DNA of 13,560 nt. It comes from Lysobacterales bacterium. Lineage in GTDB: Bacteria; Pseudomonadota; Gammaproteobacteria; Xanthomonadales; Xanthomonadaceae. The notes under the pieces are model-generated. The model saw only the letters and a list, made by a program, of their open reading frames with translations, made no database searches and was not told where the DNA came from. Each line of letters starts with the position of its first letter. The first letter of the stretch is position 1. The stretch is taken from NCBI GenBank assembly GCA_020442545.1, contig JAGRJX010000061.1, positions 1-13,560 of the forward strand, written 5' to 3'. Positions 6,397-13,560 of the stretch are shown here, in pieces. A program made the translations under genes and the position numbers.

Positions 6397-6954
6397 GTGA
6401 TTGATCCGGACGGATTTCGCCCGAACGTGGCCATCGTGCTGATGCACGACGACGGTCGCGTGTTCTGGGCGCGCCGCGTGCGTCGCGACGGCTGGCAGTT
6501 CCCGCAGGGCGGGATGAACACCGACGAGACGCCGGAAGAGGCGATGTACCGCGAACTGGCCGAGGAAACCGGTCTGCTGCCGCATCATGTCGAGCTGCTG
6601 GGCAGTACGCCGGGCTGGCTGCGCTACCGGCTGCCGCGACGCTGTCTGCGCCACGGCAAGGGGCCACTGTGCATCGGCCAGAAGCAGGTCTGGTTCCTGC
6701 TGCGCCTGCTCGGCAACGAGGCCGACGTGAAGCTCGACGCCACCGACTCGCCCGAGTTCGATTCCTGGCGTTGGGTTGATTTCTGGTACCCGCTGCAGAA
6801 CGTCGTCAACTTCAAACGTGGCGTCTACCATCGCGCGCTGTTGCACCTCGCGCCAGCCGCGCAGCAACTGGCCGGCGGCAGCGACATCCTCGAAGCGGCG
6901 CCCGAACTGCCGCAGCGCCGCGACGGCGGCCATCGCCGGCCGCGTCGGCGCTGA
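6397..6954 (+). CDS. rppH: RNA 5' pyrophosphohydrolase (Nudix)
   Basis: RppH removes pyrophosphate from the 5' end of triphosphorylated mRNA and so triggers RNase E-dependent decay. The 185-aa protein begins with GTG-encoded IDPDGFRPNVAIVL, matching the E. coli start IDDDGYRPNVGIVI. A complete Nudix box spans residues 38-60 (G38, E44, R52-E53, E56-E57, G59), with WQFPQGG just before it. LRYRLPRR, CIGQKQVWFLL and PEFDSWRWV are further family landmarks. The GTG at 6397 is supported by GGAGA at 6385-6389, 7 nt upstream. The open frame runs further upstream, but those residues do not resemble RppH. The basic C-terminal tail is low-complexity, as in many homologues. It stands alone, divergent from thr and followed by a Fur-box-like site belonging to bfd. 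Confidence 0.95.
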   Translation: MIDPDGFRPNVAIVLMHDDGRVFWARRVRRDGWQFPQGGMNTDETPEEAMYRELAEETGLLPHHVELLGSTPGWLRYRLPRRCLRHGKGPLCIGQKQVWFLLRLLGNEADVKLDATDSPEFDSWRWVDFWYPLQNVVNFKRGVYHRALLHLAPAAQQLAGGSDILEAAPELPQRRDGGHRRPRRR

Positions 6955-6977
6955 TCCACCCGTCATTCAGTCTTCTG

Positions 6978-6996
6978 ATTGACAATCATTCGCATT
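6978..6996 (+). promoter_or_regulatory. Fur-box-like operator upstream of bfd
   Basis: The 19 bases from 6978 agree at 15 positions with the Fur-box form AATGATAATCATTATCATT, including the AATCATT core and a CATT end. The site overlaps the -35 and spacer of the bfd promoter, so Fur binding would block RNA polymerase when iron is plentiful. This fits Bfd, which in other proteobacteria is induced in low iron to release iron from bacterioferritin. Confidence 0.65.
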
Positions 6997-7007
6997 TGTA
7001 TTTGAAT
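6979..7007 (+). promoter_or_regulatory. Predicted bfd promoter
   Basis: A perfect -35 TTGACA (6979-6984) and a -10 TTGAAT (7002-7007, four of six consensus bases) are 17 bp apart. The expected start is near 7014, about 33 bases before the bfd ATG, leaving room for the AGGAG ribosome binding site. The local AT-richness stands out from the GC-rich surroundings. Confidence 0.6.
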
Positions 7008-7046
7008 GACGGTGCCGATCACTCCTGATCGGCGAGGAGTTCGCCC

Positions 7047-7241
7047 ATGTACGTCTGCGTCTGTCACGGAGTCACCGATCGCGCGATCCGCGAAGCGGCG
7101 GCATCCGGCGTGCGCGACGTGGCGGGGCTGGCCATCGAAACCGGTCTCGGCACCGGCTGCGGCAGCTGCACCGATCTTGCGCAGGAGCTGCTGGACGCCG
7201 AACAGCCCTGCTTCACCCTGCCGGTCCTGAAAGCGGCCTGA
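7047..7241 (+). CDS. bfd: Bacterioferritin-associated ferredoxin
   Basis: Bfd is a small cytoplasmic [2Fe-2S] protein that docks on bacterioferritin and passes electrons to its haem, reducing stored Fe3+ so that iron can leave. The 64-aa protein has the four cluster cysteines in the family pattern: Cys4 and Cys6 (YVCVC), Cys38 and Cys41 (GCGSC). E. coli Bfd is the same length and also starts MYVC. An extra Cys55 is not part of the pattern. The ATG at 7047 has AGGAG at 7035-7039, 7 nt upstream. It lies 98 bp before bfr in the same direction, but a terminator sits between them, so the two are probably controlled separately: bfd by Fur and low iron, bfr otherwise. Confidence 0.95.
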   Translation: MYVCVCHGVTDRAIREAAASGVRDVAGLAIETGLGTGCGSCTDLAQELLDAEQPCFTLPVLKAA

Positions 7242-7250
7242 GCATCGCCG

Positions 7251-7273
7251 CGCACGCGAATGCGTGCGATTTT
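7251..7273 (+). terminator. Rho-independent terminator after bfd
   Basis: A perfect 7-bp stem, CGCACGC (7251-7257) with GCGTGCG (7262-7268), a 4-nt loop and then ATTTT (7269-7273), 9 bases after the bfd stop. This is the only classic stem plus T-run in the window. It separates bfd from bfr. Confidence 0.75.
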
Positions 7274-7339
7274 CGTTACTGCGCGCCCGCGGCAGACTCG
7301 CTACCCTGACCGTTGATCCAAGTTCTGGGAAGAACGGCC

Positions 7340-7810
7340 ATGAAGGGCGACGCCAAAGTCATCGAACACCTCAATCGCGCGCTCTACAACGAGCTGACCG
7401 CGATCAACCAGTATTTCCTGCACGCCAAGATGCTCAAGGACTGGGGCCTGAAAGAGCTGGCCGAGCACGAGCACCACGAATCCATCGATGAAATGAAGCA
7501 TGCCGATCAGCTGATCGAGCGCATCCTGTTCCTCGAAGGCCTGCCGAACCTGCAGCAGCTGGGCAAGCTGCTGATTGGCGAGGATCCGAAGGAAATCATG
7601 CAGTGCGACCTGAAGCTGGAAATGGCCGCGATTCCCGATCTCAAGGCCGCCATCGAGCACTGTGAGTCGGTGAAAGACTACGTCAGTCGTGAGCTGTTCG
7701 AGAGCATCCTCGAATCCGAGGAGGAGCACGTCGACTGGATCGAGACCCAACTCAGCCTGATCGGGCGAGTGGGTCTGGAGCGTTATCTGCAGGGCAAGAT
7801 CGGCAGCTAG
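7340..7810 (+). CDS. bfr: Bacterioferritin
   Basis: Bfr forms a 24-subunit haem-containing shell that oxidises Fe2+ and stores it as a mineral. The 156-aa protein starts MKGDAKVI as in E. coli Bfr (158 aa). All key residues are in register: ferroxidase ligands Glu18, Glu51, His54, Glu94, Glu127 and His130, and the haem ligand Met52. The ATG at 7340 is preferred over an in-frame upstream ATG at 7313 on homology, and GGGAAG lies about 8-9 nt before it. A possible -10 (TACCCT, 7302-7307) is seen, but no clear -35. The stop codon TAG at 7808-7810 is half host and half mobile element: TA is the target duplication and G is the first base of the inserted MITE. Without the insertion the stop would read TAA. 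Confidence 0.97.
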   Translation: MKGDAKVIEHLNRALYNELTAINQYFLHAKMLKDWGLKELAEHEHHESIDEMKHADQLIERILFLEGLPNLQQLGKLLIGEDPKEIMQCDLKLEMAAIPDLKAAIEHCESVKDYVSRELFESILESEEEHVDWIETQLSLIGRVGLERYLQGKIGS

Positions 7811-8088
7811 GGCCTGTTAACGCTATGGAGATGGGCTACGTTGCGCTGTCCGCTCGTCCGGTGGTCGTGCGCGGCGTAGCGGCAGGCTGGCCGCCTGTTC
7901 AAGCCGTGCGCGGTCGCCGGACGGGCGGACAGCGCAACCCCTCGTTCATAATTATGGCTGGGCCACGTTTGGCCGCACACGCTGCGGCGTCATCGTTCGC
8001 TCACTTATCGACATAAGCTCGCTTGCTCTTCCTAGCATCGCACGCGGCCAATCGTGGCGTAGCCCGTCTCCATAGCGTTAACAGGCCC
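7810..8088. mobile_element. MITE-like non-autonomous element, 279 bp, 31-bp terminal inverted repeats
   Basis: The ends 7810-7840 and 8058-8088 are 31-bp inverted repeats with one mismatch (7832 against 8066), starting GGGCCTGTTAACGC, and are flanked on both sides by TA (7808-7809 and 8089-8090), the likely target duplication. TA duplication is typical of IS630/Tc1-mariner and some IS5-group elements. There is no transposase; the 63-codon frame inside is incidental. Inside are two more long inverted repeats: 7840-7861 with 7917-7938 (22 bp, one mismatch) and 7962-7976 with 8044-8058 (15 bp, one mismatch), so the transcript could fold as a three-way cruciform. It fills nearly the whole gap between the convergent bfr and histidine kinase genes and could act as a two-way terminator. 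Which autonomous element moves it cannot be told from here. Confidence 0.88.
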
Positions 8089-8102
8089 TAATCCCGCCGC
8101 GA

Positions 8103-9431
8103 TCAGTCAATCGCCGGCAGGCTCACCGCCACGCTCAAGCCGCCGCCATCACGGTTGCGCAGCAAAAGGCGACCGCCGTGCGCTTCGGCGATCTCGCGCG
8201 CCAGCGCCAGGCCGAGCCCGGTGCCGTCGCGCTTGGTCGAGTAGAACGGCAGCAGCGCATTGGCCAGCACCTGGCTGGACATGCCGCTGCCGCGATCGAG
8301 CACTTCGATGCGGGTCCAGTCCGGCACCAGGCGCATGCGAAGCCGGATTTCCGACACCTCGCCGCCCGATTCGGCCGCGTTCTTCAGCAGATTGAGCAGC
8401 GCCTGTTCAATCTGCGCACTGTCGATGCGCAGCGCGGCATCGGGAATGTCGCCGTCAACTGAAAACACGGCCTGGCCCTTGAGGCGCTTGACCAGTTCGG
8501 TGCAGCTGACCCGCTCCAGCTGCGGTATCGGCAGCTTGGCGAAGCGCGCATAGCCCTGGATGAACCGTTCCAGGTGTCGGGCGCGCTCCTCAATGGTGGT
8601 CAGCACCGGTGCCAGACGCTCGGGCTGGCCGCGCCTGAGCAGCTCAGCACCCGAATGCGCGAGCGACGCCACCGGTGCCAGCGAGTTGTTGAGTTCGTGG
8701 CTGATGACGCGGATCACCTTCTTCCAGGTCTGCACTTCCTGCCGACGCAGTTCGGCGGTGAGGTGGCGCAGCAGGACCAGCTCATGGCGACGGCCGTTGA
8801 GCCGGAAGCCGCGTCGCGACAGGTGGTAGATGTCCTCGTCTTCGCCATCGGCCGTCGCCACGGTGAACAGGCCGTCACCACCGCGATCCATGGCTTCGGC
8901 CAGTGCCGGCGGCGCGCCATCCAGCAGTTGCAGCAGCGACATGCCCTCGATGCGGCGCCCGTCGTTGAGCAGGCGCCGGGCGGAGAGATTGGCGTAGATC
9001 ACCCGATCGGCGAGATCAAACAGCAGCATCGCCACCGGGGTGTTCTGCAGCATGGTGTCGAGCAGCAGTTCGCGCTGCACCAGATCCAGGCGCTGCTCGC
9101 GCAGCGTGTCGCCCAGCGCGTTGTGCGCACTCACGAGGTCGCCGATCTCGTCGTCGGACCGCCAATGAATGCCGAAGCTGTAATCGGCATCGCGATAGCT
9201 GTTGACGGTGCCGGCCAGCGAGCGGAACAGCGACAGCGGCGGACCCAGCGCGCGTCGCGTCGCCCACAGCAGCAGCGGCAGAGCCGCGATCAGGCCGAGC
9301 AGCAGCGCCAGCACATCGTCGTCCAGCCACGTGGCCAGCTGCCATTGCAGTAGCAGCGCCAGCATCAGCACCGGCAGCATGTGCAGCAGCAGCCGTCCCG
9401 CCAGCGAGCGTCGCTTCAGGCGGCTGCCCAT
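8103..9431 (-). CDS. Membrane sensor histidine kinase (HAMP-PAS-HisKA-HATPase, NtrY-like)
   Basis: The 442-aa protein senses an unknown signal and phosphorylates a response regulator, very likely its neighbour. Two hydrophobic segments (about 13-31 and 40-57) form a short hairpin with almost no periplasmic loop, so the signal is probably in the membrane or cytoplasm. A HAMP-like linker (about 60-115) is followed by a PAS domain (about 120-225), then the H-box VISHELNNSLAP with His245, the N-box LLNLLKNAAES with Asn351, the G1 box DRGSGM (379-384), FYSTK, and G2 GTGLGLALA (403-411). HELNN and the PAS/HAMP order are typical of NtrY-type kinases paired with sigma-54 activators. The ATG is one base after the response regulator stop, with only a weak ribosome binding site, so coupled translation is likely. 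It ends 15 bp before the MITE. Confidence 0.93.
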   Translation of the reverse strand: MGSRLKRRSLAGRLLLHMLPVLMLALLLQWQLATWLDDDVLALLLGLIAALPLLLWATRRALGPPLSLFRSLAGTVNSYRDADYSFGIHWRSDDEIGDLVSAHNALGDTLREQRLDLVQRELLLDTMLQNTPVAMLLFDLADRVIYANLSARRLLNDGRRIEGMSLLQLLDGAPPALAEAMDRGGDGLFTVATADGEDEDIYHLSRRGFRLNGRRHELVLLRHLTAELRRQEVQTWKKVIRVISHELNNSLAPVASLAHSGAELLRRGQPERLAPVLTTIEERARHLERFIQGYARFAKLPIPQLERVSCTELVKRLKGQAVFSVDGDIPDAALRIDSAQIEQALLNLLKNAAESGGEVSEIRLRMRLVPDWTRIEVLDRGSGMSSQVLANALLPFYSTKRDGTGLGLALAREIAEAHGGRLLLRNRDGGGLSVAVSLPAID

Positions 9432-9432
9432 G

Positions 9433-10785
<1,353 letters not shown>

Positions 10786-10814
10786 GGGCGCAAGCTTAAC
10801 GGAACGGGCGACTG

Positions 10815-10853
10815 GCGCTGCCAGCGGGCCGGTGACCGGTCCGCTGGCAGCGC
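10815..10853 (-). terminator. Strong stem-loop between permease and response regulator genes
   Basis: Perfect 13-bp arms, GCGCTGCCAGCGG (10815-10827) and its complement at 10841-10853, enclose a 13-nt loop that itself contains CCGGT/ACCGG. It lies in the 104-bp gap between the upstream permease stop and the response regulator start. On the minus strand only short T pairs follow (GTTCCGTT), so it is terminator-like but not classic. It could reduce read-through from the transporter genes, protect the upstream mRNA 3' end, or be a protein-binding dyad. I see no clear promoter for the regulator in the gap. Confidence 0.45.
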
Positions 10854-10889
10854 GAAGAGCATGGCAACGGCATTCAGCGCCGCCGGCCA

Positions 10890-12113
10890 TCAGGCGGCGC
10901 GGGTGGCAACGGCGGGCGGCACCAGTGAGGCGCGACGCGCCGGTCCGTAAACCGCCAGAACGCCCAGCAGCCACAGCGCCATCACGCCAAAGCCGATATA
11001 GCCCAGCGGCAGTCTCGGCAGCTCCATCTGGCTGACCAGAAGCTGGTTCAACGCCAGCGCCAGCACGCTGCCGATCAGCACACCGACGCCGGTGATCATC
11101 AGGTTTTCGGTGAGGAAGTAGCGCAGGATGTCGAAGCGCGTGGCACCCAGCGCACGGCGCACGCCGATCTGCTTGCGCCGCTGGTTCACCCACAGGCTGG
11201 CCATGCCGACGATGCCGCTGGCGGTGACGAGAAGCAGCAGCAGTGTGACCGTCACCAGCGTGCCGGCCATGGCCTTGTCGGAACGGTAGCGGTTGACGCG
11301 GCTCTCGGCGATGCTCCGGTTCTGCACGATCAGCCGACCGCTGCCCTGTGCCAGCAGCGCGGCCTCCACGTCGCGCTGGACGCGATCCGTCTCGCCCGCG
11401 GCCGCGCGAATGGCGAATCGCGAAAAGCGTTGCTTGACCCGCATGGCGGAAATGGTGGCCATGTAGCCGTCCTCATCCGTCTGCGCCCACGGTGTTTGCA
11501 GGCGTTCGACCACGCCCACCACCTCCACAGCGGTCGCGCCTTCGCCGCTGCCGATGTAGACGGTCTTGCCAACCACGCTTTCCTCCGGCGACAGGCGCTT
11601 CGCCAGCGCCGCCGTCACCAGCGCCTTGCGACCAAAGCTTCGCTGCGTCTCAAGGTCGATTTCATCGATATCGGACTCGATGAGGTCGCGGCCTTCGACG
11701 ATGCGCAGGCCCAGCGTGTCCACCAGCGGTCCCGGTGAGAAGTACAGCGCCGTCCATGAACTGGGCTGCTCCTGATCGCGCGAATTGAACAGACTCAGGC
11801 CCCAGCCCGACTGCCCGAGCGGCACCTGGTTGGTCCAGGCCACGGACTCGACGCCCGGCACCGCGCGGATCGCATCCTCGTCGCGGCGCTGCTGCGCAAT
11901 CGGATCGTCGGATTCTTCCAACGAACCGACGCCAACCTGGAAGACGCGCGACTCGTCGTCCACGCCGCTTGGACGGGCTGCGGTTTCCAGCCGCTGGTTG
12001 ATGATGAACAGCGCGTTGCTGACGATGGCCAGCGTCAGCGCCACCTGCAGCGCGATCAGGATCGCACCGGTCTTGTTGCGCAACAGGGTTGAGAATATCG
12101 GTCGCAGTTCCAT
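10890..12113 (-). CDS. MacB/FtsX-type ABC transporter permease (second of two)
   Basis: This 407-aa inner-membrane protein is a transmembrane subunit of a MacB-family ABC system, which couples ATP use in the cytoplasm to movement of a periplasmic domain rather than forming a simple channel. Topology is typical: one N-terminal membrane segment (about 15-38), a large periplasmic MacB_PCD-type domain (about 40-280), then three membrane segments near the C-terminus (about 283-307, 330-356, 368-390). The FtsX landmark QRRKQIGVRRALGATR sits between segments 2 and 3. It starts 10 bp after the preceding permease, with GGAGAA as ribosome binding site. It is only distantly similar to that permease, so the pair may form a heterodimer. 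Substrate unknown. Confidence 0.9.
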   Translation of the reverse strand: MELRPIFSTLLRNKTGAILIALQVALTLAIVSNALFIINQRLETAARPSGVDDESRVFQVGVGSLEESDDPIAQQRRDEDAIRAVPGVESVAWTNQVPLGQSGWGLSLFNSRDQEQPSSWTALYFSPGPLVDTLGLRIVEGRDLIESDIDEIDLETQRSFGRKALVTAALAKRLSPEESVVGKTVYIGSGEGATAVEVVGVVERLQTPWAQTDEDGYMATISAMRVKQRFSRFAIRAAAGETDRVQRDVEAALLAQGSGRLIVQNRSIAESRVNRYRSDKAMAGTLVTVTLLLLLVTASGIVGMASLWVNQRRKQIGVRRALGATRFDILRYFLTENLMITGVGVLIGSVLALALNQLLVSQMELPRLPLGYIGFGVMALWLLGVLAVYGPARRASLVPPAVATRAA

Positions 12114-12123
12114 GGCGTTCTCC

Positions 12124-13440
12124 TTATTGCGACTTCAGCTGCAGAGCCGGCAGCACCTGACAGGCGCGCCAGGTTGGCAGCAGGCCGGCGAGGATGCTGG
12201 CGACCACCGCCAGCACGATGGTCAGCAGCAGCATCTGCCAGTCCATGCTGGTCACCATCGACAGCGTGCTCGACTGCCTGGCGATCAACGCCAGCGCGCC
12301 GAAAGCCAGCAGCAGGCCACTGACGCCGCCGACCAGGCCGATCACTGCGGCTTCGATCAGGTACTGACTGAAGATCTCGCGCCGGGACGCGCCCAGCGCA
12401 CGGCGCACGCCAATCTCGCCCTGCCGGGCAGTGAACTTGGCCAACAGCAGTCCGACCGTGTTGACCAGACAGACCAGCAGAAAGCCAAAGGCCAGCCAGG
12501 TGGAGATACGGCTGTCGTCGCCGACGATTTCCAGATAGGCCATCCACTCCATCACGTCATGCACGGCGACGCGCGTCGGGCGCTCGAAGCGGCCGAGCTT
12601 CTTCTGCTCGTCGACATAGGCGTTGAGGTAGTCGATCACGGCTTGTCGCTCCGACGCGGACGCCGTCTCGAACCAGAACTGGATCCAGGTACAGTCCGAA
12701 TCCAGCCAGCCCTGCCATCCGGGCGCCGGTGCCGTGCCGTTGCAGTTGTTGCTGCCGCTGTTTGATTCCTCGTGGCGCACGGCGGTGGCAAATGGCTCGA
12801 AGTACTCCTCTTCGCCGTAGTAAGCGCCGCCGTTGCCGCCGATCAACCGGTAGTACTTCGGCAGCGGCAGCCAGTGATCGGTAACGCCGACCACCTTGTA
12901 GAAATCGTCGCCCATGCGCACGCGCTCGCCGACCACGTCGGTGCGACCAAACAGGCGTTCAGCCATGTCGCGGTTGAGTACCACCACATCGGCGGCATTC
13001 TGTTCCTCTTGCACGCTCCAGACGCCACCGTGCAGGAACGGGACCTCGAACATGGCAAAGAAGTCACGCGTCGGCGCGAGACCGTTGCCCAGAATCGCCT
13101 GGAATTCGGGGTCCTCGGTGCGCAGTGCGCCACTCAGTCCGTACACGGCCACGCGCCGCACGCCCACGTCCGCTTCCAGCAGGTTGCGCGCCTCGCGGTA
13201 GGCGACCTGCTGCGAGAGGTCTTCACTGGGATCGTAGCCGCGCAGGTCACCGTAGTTGAACTGCGGTACGAACAGGCGGTCGCTCTTATGCGGGATCGGA
13301 TCACCGGACATCATGTGCAGCACGGTCAGCGTGGACATGCTGGCGGCGATGCCCACCGACAGGGTCAGGATCATCAGGCCGGTGAGGATCGGGTTGCGGC
13401 GCAGGCTGCGCCAGCCCAGCGACAGGTAGTAGCCGAACAT
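12124..13440 (-). CDS. MacB/FtsX-type ABC transporter permease (first of two)
   Basis: A 438-aa inner-membrane permease subunit starting MFGYYLSLGWRSLRRNPILT. It has an N-terminal membrane segment (about 19-42), a periplasmic domain of about 270 residues, and three C-terminal segments (about 313-334, 360-387, 403-421). The FtsX motif GEIGVRRALGASRREIF lies at about 341-357. The periplasmic domain carries an Asn/Ser/Gly-rich insert with two cysteines (NNCNG and SDCTW, 17 residues apart) that could form a disulfide. The ATG at 13440 is preferred over an in-frame upstream ATG inside the ATPase gene because GGAGAA stands 4 nt before it and the residues after it match the family. It lies 10 bp after the ATPase stop. 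Confidence 0.92.
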   Translation of the reverse strand: MFGYYLSLGWRSLRRNPILTGLMILTLSVGIAASMSTLTVLHMMSGDPIPHKSDRLFVPQFNYGDLRGYDPSEDLSQQVAYREARNLLEADVGVRRVAVYGLSGALRTEDPEFQAILGNGLAPTRDFFAMFEVPFLHGGVWSVQEEQNAADVVVLNRDMAERLFGRTDVVGERVRMGDDFYKVVGVTDHWLPLPKYYRLIGGNGGAYYGEEEYFEPFATAVRHEESNSGSNNCNGTAPAPGWQGWLDSDCTWIQFWFETASASERQAVIDYLNAYVDEQKKLGRFERPTRVAVHDVMEWMAYLEIVGDDSRISTWLAFGFLLVCLVNTVGLLLAKFTARQGEIGVRRALGASRREIFSQYLIEAAVIGLVGGVSGLLLAFGALALIARQSSTLSMVTSMDWQMLLLTIVLAVVASILAGLLPTWRACQVLPALQLKSQ

Positions 13441-13450
13441 GGCGTTCTCC

Positions 13451-13560
13451 TCAGCCCTGTGCGGCCGCGGCGGCGCGTTCGGCAGCATGTTCGGCCGCTT
13501 TCAGCACCGGTTCCTGCAGCAGATCGGTGATCTGCCCGTCGACGATGTGCACGTTGCGCT
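13451..13560 (-). CDS. ABC transporter ATP-binding protein, C-terminal end only (cut by window edge)
   Basis: Only the last 35 codons are inside the window. The first complete ones read RNVHIVDGQITDLLQE, the usual end of a MacB/LolD-type ATPase, where the strand after the H-loop region gives a pattern like hxDGxI. An Ala/Glu-rich tail follows, ending AAAAAQG. No Walker or signature motif is visible because those lie outside. Its TGA is 10 bp before the first permease ATG, so it should be the ATPase that drives both permeases. The identification rests on this short end and on context. Confidence 0.75.
   Translation of the reverse strand, partial: RNVHIVDGQITDLLQEPVLKAAEHAAERAAAAAQG

Noticed and set aside
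7825..8016. 63-codon frame inside the MITE
   Set aside because: It is made of the element's inverted repeats, has no ribosome binding site and no transposase features.
10786..11193. Upstream extension of the response regulator
   Set aside because: It is open by chance across the end of the permease gene; the receiver domain begins naturally at MSNATILVIDD.

Overview
The window is chromosomal DNA from a GC-rich gammaproteobacterium. The thrABC order with ATGA overlaps, a Bfd/Bfr pair next to rppH, and a sigma-54-type response regulator plus histidine kinase beside MacB-type transporter genes suggest the Xanthomonadales (Lysobacteraceae/Rhodanobacteraceae type). The taxonomic call is inferred from gene content and protein similarity only.

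Left edge (1-1065): a less GC-rich accessory stretch abutting the 3' end of a tRNA-Met(CAT) gene. Positions 1-117 hold a dense series of short perfect hairpins, two closed by GAAA/TGAA tetraloops, ending directly before an ATGA. I read this as a possible structured RNA, perhaps a HEARO/omega-RNA-like element without its ORF. Next to it is an unrecognised minus-strand gene (124-855). Between that gene and the tRNA lies a cluster of GTGACA-type repeats (865-1018).

Core metabolism (1066-6396): tRNA-Met with a near-consensus promoter, then the threonine operon on the minus strand. It runs thrA (bifunctional aspartokinase-homoserine dehydrogenase), thrB (homoserine kinase), thrC (threonine synthase), with ATGA stop/start overlaps at both junctions. 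Upstream of thrA I find a small leader ORF (6110-6229) with six consecutive Thr codons and a GC-rich hairpin between it and thrA, the layout expected for threonine attenuation.

Central part (6397-8102): on the plus strand, rppH (RNA 5' pyrophosphohydrolase, GTG start), then bfd behind a promoter overlapped by a Fur-box-like site, a rho-independent terminator, and bfr (bacterioferritin). bfr stores iron as ferritin mineral with haem, and Bfd helps release it, so they act as a pair. A 279-bp MITE-like element with 31-bp terminal inverted repeats is inserted exactly at the bfr stop codon. It appears to have turned TAA into TAG without changing the protein, and it fills the gap between the convergent bfr and histidine kinase genes.

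Right part (8103-13560): one minus-strand cluster in transcription order: the C-terminal end of an ABC ATPase (cut by the window edge), two MacB/FtsX-type permeases, a strong stem-loop, a sigma-54-dependent response regulator (GAYTGA instead of GAFTGA), and a PAS/HAMP sensor kinase. The layout suggests a regulated MacB-like ABC system with its own two-component pair; substrate and signal cannot be read from the sequence.
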